Part shown: positions 16,053-19,042 of the stretch, piece by piece
Layout: every line of letters begins with the position of its first letter
Position numbering within the stretch: position 1 is the first letter of the stretch
NCBI GenBank assembly: GCA_002376325.1
Contig: DFMR01000164.1
Location: forward strand, 3,743-22,784
Length of the DNA: 19,042 bases
Direction of reading: 5' to 3'
From: Proteobacteria bacterium UBA3588
GTDB taxonomy: Bacteria; Pseudomonadota; Gammaproteobacteria; Thiohalomonadales; Thiohalomonadaceae
Notes under the pieces: generated by a model
Databases searched by the model: none
The model's input: the letters and a program-made list of their open reading frames with translations, nothing else
Told to the model about the DNA's origin: nothing
Translations under genes and position numbers: made by a program

Positions 16053-18947
16053 GTGAGCGACTACAAGCACACTTTGAATCTGCCCCAGACCGACTTCCCG
16101 ATGCGCGGCGATCTCGCCAAGCGCGAGCCGGCGATGTTGCAGCGCTGGGAGGCGATGGATCTCTACGGCAAGCTGCGCCAGCTCGGTGCCGGACGCGAGA
16201 AGTTCATCCTGCACGACGGGCCGCCCTACGCCAACGGCGAGATCCACCTGGGCCACGCGGTCAACAAGGTGCTCAAGGACATCATCGTCAAGGCGCGCAC
16301 CCTGAGCGGTTTCGATGCCCCCTACGTGCCGGGCTGGGACTGCCACGGCCTGCCCATCGAATTGCAGGTGGAGAAGCGCATCGGCAAGGCGGGGGCGGCG
16401 GTGACGCCGGCGCAGTTCCGTGCCGCCTGCCGCGACTACGCCATGGCCCAGGTCGACGGTCAGCGTGCCGGCTTCAAGCGGCTCGGCGTGTTCGGCGACT
16501 GGGAACACCCCTATCTCACCATGGATTTCAGGTTTGAGGCCGACATCATCCGTACCCTCGGCCGCATCGTGGAGCGCGGCCACCTGCACAAGGGAGCCAA
16601 GCCGGTGCACTGGTGTACCGACTGCGGTTCGGCGCTGGCGGAGGCGGAGGTGGAGTACGAAGACAAGACCTCGCCGGCCATCGACGTGCGCTTCACCGTG
16701 CTGGAGGAGCCGGCGTTGATGGCGCGCTGCCATCACGTGGTCGACCATGAAGGCAACGGGTCGATCTCTGTGGTGATCTGGACCACCACCCCGTGGACCC
16801 TGCCGGCCAACCAGGCGGTGGCGCTCAACGCGGAGTTCGATTATGCGGTGGTGCAGTGCGACGGCGTCGGTGACCACGGCGCCGAGCGCCTGGTGCTGGC
16901 CGAGCCGATGGTGAAGGACGCCATGGCGCGCTACGGGGTGGAGCAGTACCGCGTGGTGGCCTACTGCAAGGGGTCGGCGCTGGAGGGGCTGATGTTGCAG
17001 CACCCCTTCTACCCGCGCGAGGTGCCGGTGATCCTCGGCGAACACGTCACCCTGGAGGCGGGCACCGGCGCGGTGCACACCGCCCCCGGCCACGGCCAGG
17101 AGGACTACGTGGTCGGTTCGCGCTACGGCCTCAAGGTGGACAACCCGGTGGGCGGCGACGGCAAGTTCCTGCCCGGCACGCCGCTGTTCGAGGGGCAGCA
17201 TGTGTTCAAGGCCAACGACTCGGTGCTGGAAGTACTCAAGGCGCGCGGCGCCCTGGTGCATGCGCAGGCGCTGCGTCACAGCTATCCCCACTGCTGGCGC
17301 CACAAGACCCCGATCATCTTCCGCGCCACGCCGCAATGGTTTATCCCCATGGACGGGGGGTATCCCCGCTCCGTAGGGAACGGAAGCGGGGGCATCAACA
17401 TGGACCAGAACGGTCTGCGCCGCGCCGCCCTGGACGCCATCCGCCACGGCGTGCAGTGGATCCCCAACTGGGGCCAGGCGCGCATCGAGGGAATGGTGGA
17501 GAAGCGCCCCGACTGGTGCATCTCGCGCCAGCGCACCTGGGGCGTGCCCATCGCCCTGTTCGTGCACAAGCAGAGCGGCGAGCTGCATCCGCAGACCGCG
17601 CGCCTGATCGAAGAGGTGGCGGTCCGCGTCGAACAGCAGGGGATCGACGCCTGGTTCGAGCTCGATGCGGCCGAACTGCTGGGAGCCGAGGCGGCCGATT
17701 ACGACAAGGTGGGCGACACCCTGGACGTCTGGTTCGACTCCGGCGTCACCCACGCCTGCGTGCTGGAGCGGCGCGACGAACTGCGCTGGCCGGCCGACCT
17801 CTATCTGGAGGGCTCCGACCAGCACCGCGGCTGGTTCCAGTCGTCGCTGCTCACCTCGGTGGCGATCCACGGCCGCGCTCCGTATAAGCAGGTGCTCACT
17901 CACGGTTTCACCGTCGACGCCAAGGGACACAAGATGTCCAAGTCGCGCGGCAACGGCGTGGAGCCGCAGAAGGTGGCGGGCACCCTCGGCGCCGACATCC
18001 TGCGCCTGTGGATCGCGGCCACCGATTACCGCGGCGAGATGACCTACGCGGACGAGGTGCTCAAGCGCACCGCCGACGCCTACCGCCGCATCCGCAACAC
18101 CGCGCGCTTCCTGCTCGCCAACCTGGCCGGTTTCGACCCGGCCCAGGACAGCGTGCCGGTAGCGGAATTGTTGTCCCTCGATCGCTGGGCAGTGGCCCGC
18201 ACCCAGCAGTTGCAGGAGGAGATCGTCCAGGCCTACGACGTCTATGAGTTCCACCAGATCTACCAAAAGGTGCACAACTTCTGCTCGGTGGACATGGGCG
18301 CCTTTTATCTCGACGTGATCAAGGATCGCCAGTACACCACCCAGAGCGACTCCAAGGCGCGCCGTTCGGCCCAGACCGCGCTCTACCACATCATCGAGGC
18401 GCTGGCGCGCTGGCTGGCGCCGATCCTCAGCTTCACCGCCGAGGAGATCTACGGCCTGATCCCGGGGCCGCGCGACGAGTCGGTGTTCCTTCAGACCTGG
18501 TACCGGTTCCCGCCGCTGGGCGATGCCGAGGGCATGGGACTGGCATACTGGACGCAGGTGATGGAGGTGCGCGAGCTGGTCTACAAGGAGCTGGAACGGG
18601 TGCGCGTCGCCGGCGGCATCGGCTCCGGGCTGGAGGCGGAGGTGGACCTGCACTGCGGTCGCGAATTGTACGACCTGCTGGCCCGGCTCGGCGACGAGCT
18701 GCGCTTCGTGCTGATCACCTCCTATGCCCGCATCCACTTGGTGGGCGAGCCGCCGCAGGACGCCGTCCATTTCACCCTCGGCAGCAAGGACGAAATGTGG
18801 GTACAGGTGACGCCGTCTGCCCACCATAAGTGCGCGCGTTGCTGGCACCTGCGCGAGGACGTGGGCAGCCACGCCAAACATCCTGAACTGTGCGGCCGTT
18901 GCGTCAGCAACGTCGACGGCGACGGCGAACCGCGGCAGTTTGCCTAA
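16053..18947 (+). CDS. ileS: isoleucyl-tRNA synthetase (with a 17-residue insertion)
   Basis: Class Ia synthetase that charges tRNA-Ile and edits valine. The protein has 964 aa from a GTG start at 16053; MSDYKHTLNLPQTDFPMRG matches the family N terminus. HLGH is at 65-68, the editing domain shows WTTTPWTLPAN and GTGAVHTAPGHG, KMSKS is at 627-631, and the C-terminal zinc knuckle has C927, C930, C947 and C950. Where relatives read FRATPQWFxxM(D/E)QxGLR, this protein has 17 extra residues (about 435-451, GGYPRSVGNGSGGINMD) encoded by a hairpin-forming stretch. The frame stays open, so the enzyme is presumably active. lspA follows closely, as in most gammaproteobacteria. Confidence 0.97.
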   Translation: MSDYKHTLNLPQTDFPMRGDLAKREPAMLQRWEAMDLYGKLRQLGAGREKFILHDGPPYANGEIHLGHAVNKVLKDIIVKARTLSGFDAPYVPGWDCHGLPIELQVEKRIGKAGAAVTPAQFRAACRDYAMAQVDGQRAGFKRLGVFGDWEHPYLTMDFRFEADIIRTLGRIVERGHLHKGAKPVHWCTDCGSALAEAEVEYEDKTSPAIDVRFTVLEEPALMARCHHVVDHEGNGSISVVIWTTTPWTLPANQAVALNAEFDYAVVQCDGVGDHGAERLVLAEPMVKDAMARYGVEQYRVVAYCKGSALEGLMLQHPFYPREVPVILGEHVTLEAGTGAVHTAPGHGQEDYVVGSRYGLKVDNPVGGDGKFLPGTPLFEGQHVFKANDSVLEVLKARGALVHAQALRHSYPHCWRHKTPIIFRATPQWFIPMDGGYPRSVGNGSGGINMDQNGLRRAALDAIRHGVQWIPNWGQARIEGMVEKRPDWCISRQRTWGVPIALFVHKQSGELHPQTARLIEEVAVRVEQQGIDAWFELDAAELLGAEAADYDKVGDTLDVWFDSGVTHACVLERRDELRWPADLYLEGSDQHRGWFQSSLLTSVAIHGRAPYKQVLTHGFTVDAKGHKMSKSRGNGVEPQKVAGTLGADILRLWIAATDYRGEMTYADEVLKRTADAYRRIRNTARFLLANLAGFDPAQDSVPVAELLSLDRWAVARTQQLQEEIVQAYDVYEFHQIYQKVHNFCSVDMGAFYLDVIKDRQYTTQSDSKARRSAQTALYHIIEALARWLAPILSFTAEEIYGLIPGPRDESVFLQTWYRFPPLGDAEGMGLAYWTQVMEVRELVYKELERVRVAGGIGSGLEAEVDLHCGRELYDLLARLGDELRFVLITSYARIHLVGEPPQDAVHFTLGSKDEMWVQVTPSAHHKCARCWHLREDVGSHAKHPELCGRCVSNVDGDGEPRQFA
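17355..17398 (+). repeat. in-frame hairpin-forming insertion inside ileS
   Basis: The segment is bounded by direct repeats CATGGAC (17348-17354 and 17399-17405), a period of 51 bp or 17 codons. Inside, CCCCGC-TCCGT (17364-17374) pairs with ACGGAAGCGGGG (17380-17391) with one bulged A and a 5-nt loop. Codons such as GTA, GGA and repeated GGG stand out from the GC3-rich neighbours. That the segment is an insertion is inferred from my knowledge of IleS sequences. Confidence 0.6.
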
Positions 18948-18968
18948 ATGGCGGCGGGGAGCGTATCG

Positions 18969-19042
18969 ATGCTGAAATGGTTGTGGCTGTCGGTGGTGGT
19001 CATCGCGCTGGATCAGCTGACCAAGGCCCTGGCCAGCGCCCA
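18969..19042 (+). CDS. lspA: lipoprotein signal peptidase, N-terminal part; 3' end outside window
   Basis: Signal peptidase II cleaves prolipoprotein signal peptides in the inner membrane. Only 24 codons are visible: MLKWLWLSVVVIALDQLTKA, the first transmembrane helix followed by the conserved LDQLTK motif typical of LspA. I choose the ATG at 18969 because GGGGAG (18956-18961) lies 7 nt upstream. An in-frame ATG at 18948, immediately after the ileS stop, would add seven residues and has no ribosome site of its own. The gene is probably cotranscribed with ileS, and the ileS-lspA pairing supports the call despite the short piece. Confidence 0.92.
   Translation, partial: MLKWLWLSVVVIALDQLTKALASA

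Noticed and set aside
17355..17405. Intein or assembly error in ileS
   Set aside because: Far too short for an intein and without splice residues; the frame is kept exactly, so a sequencing artefact is less likely than a real 51-bp insertion.
16026..18881. 951-codon open frame antisense to ileS, and a similar 486-codon frame antisense to yajR (3525-4985)
   Set aside because: Both mirror highly GC3-biased real genes, have low-complexity His/Arg/Gly/Val-rich translations and match no family; ileS and yajR are certain on the opposite strand.

Overview
The window is almost entirely conserved bacterial core genome. The gene order points to a free-living gammaproteobacterium: uvrA divergent from an MFS transporter followed by ssb; ispB divergent from rplU-rpmA-obgE-proB; then rpsT divergent from murJ-ribF-ileS-lspA. 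DNA is GC-rich, most strongly in yajR, obgE, murJ and ileS. The genus cannot be named from the sequence. The same two blocks occur in pseudomonads and other non-enteric gammaproteobacteria; here they are joined by a small dTDP-sugar cassette.

Layout. 1-325: 3' end of a SAM hydrolase (DUF62 family) gene, converging on uvrA (508-3381, minus). Across a 98-bp divergent gap lies a YajR-type MFS transporter (3480-4904), then ssb (5013-5528) with its own promoter, a leader hairpin and a rho-independent terminator. Next comes rfbB-rfbA-rfbC (5736-8327), which makes dTDP-4-keto-6-deoxy-glucose and its 3,5-epimer; rfbD is absent here. A bidirectional terminator separates rfbC from tRNA-Pro(CGG) and ispB, both on the minus strand. 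The ispB/rplU gap holds divergent promoters with good -35/-10 boxes. rplU-rpmA ends at a terminator; obgE and proB follow. rpsT (minus, TTG start) and murJ are divergent, and the gap between them holds a near-perfect 46-bp palindrome. ribF, ileS and the first 24 codons of lspA complete the window.

Functionally the window covers DNA repair and replication (uvrA, ssb), translation (rplU, rpmA, rpsT, obgE, ileS, tRNA-Pro), envelope and quinone supply (murJ, ispB, lspA, rfbBAC), proline synthesis (proB) and flavin cofactors (ribF).

I found no undescribed multi-gene system, phage, IS element or CRISPR array. The unusual signals are small: (a) a roughly 44-bp hairpin-forming segment flanked by a 7-bp direct repeat that lengthens IleS in frame by 17 residues; (b) two intergenic elements, each a pair of inverted arrays of very short units (7 bp before obgE, 9 bp before ileS), both 86 bp long; (c) the palindrome with 21-bp arms upstream of murJ. 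They look like small dispersed repeats shaping intergenic and, once, coding sequence.
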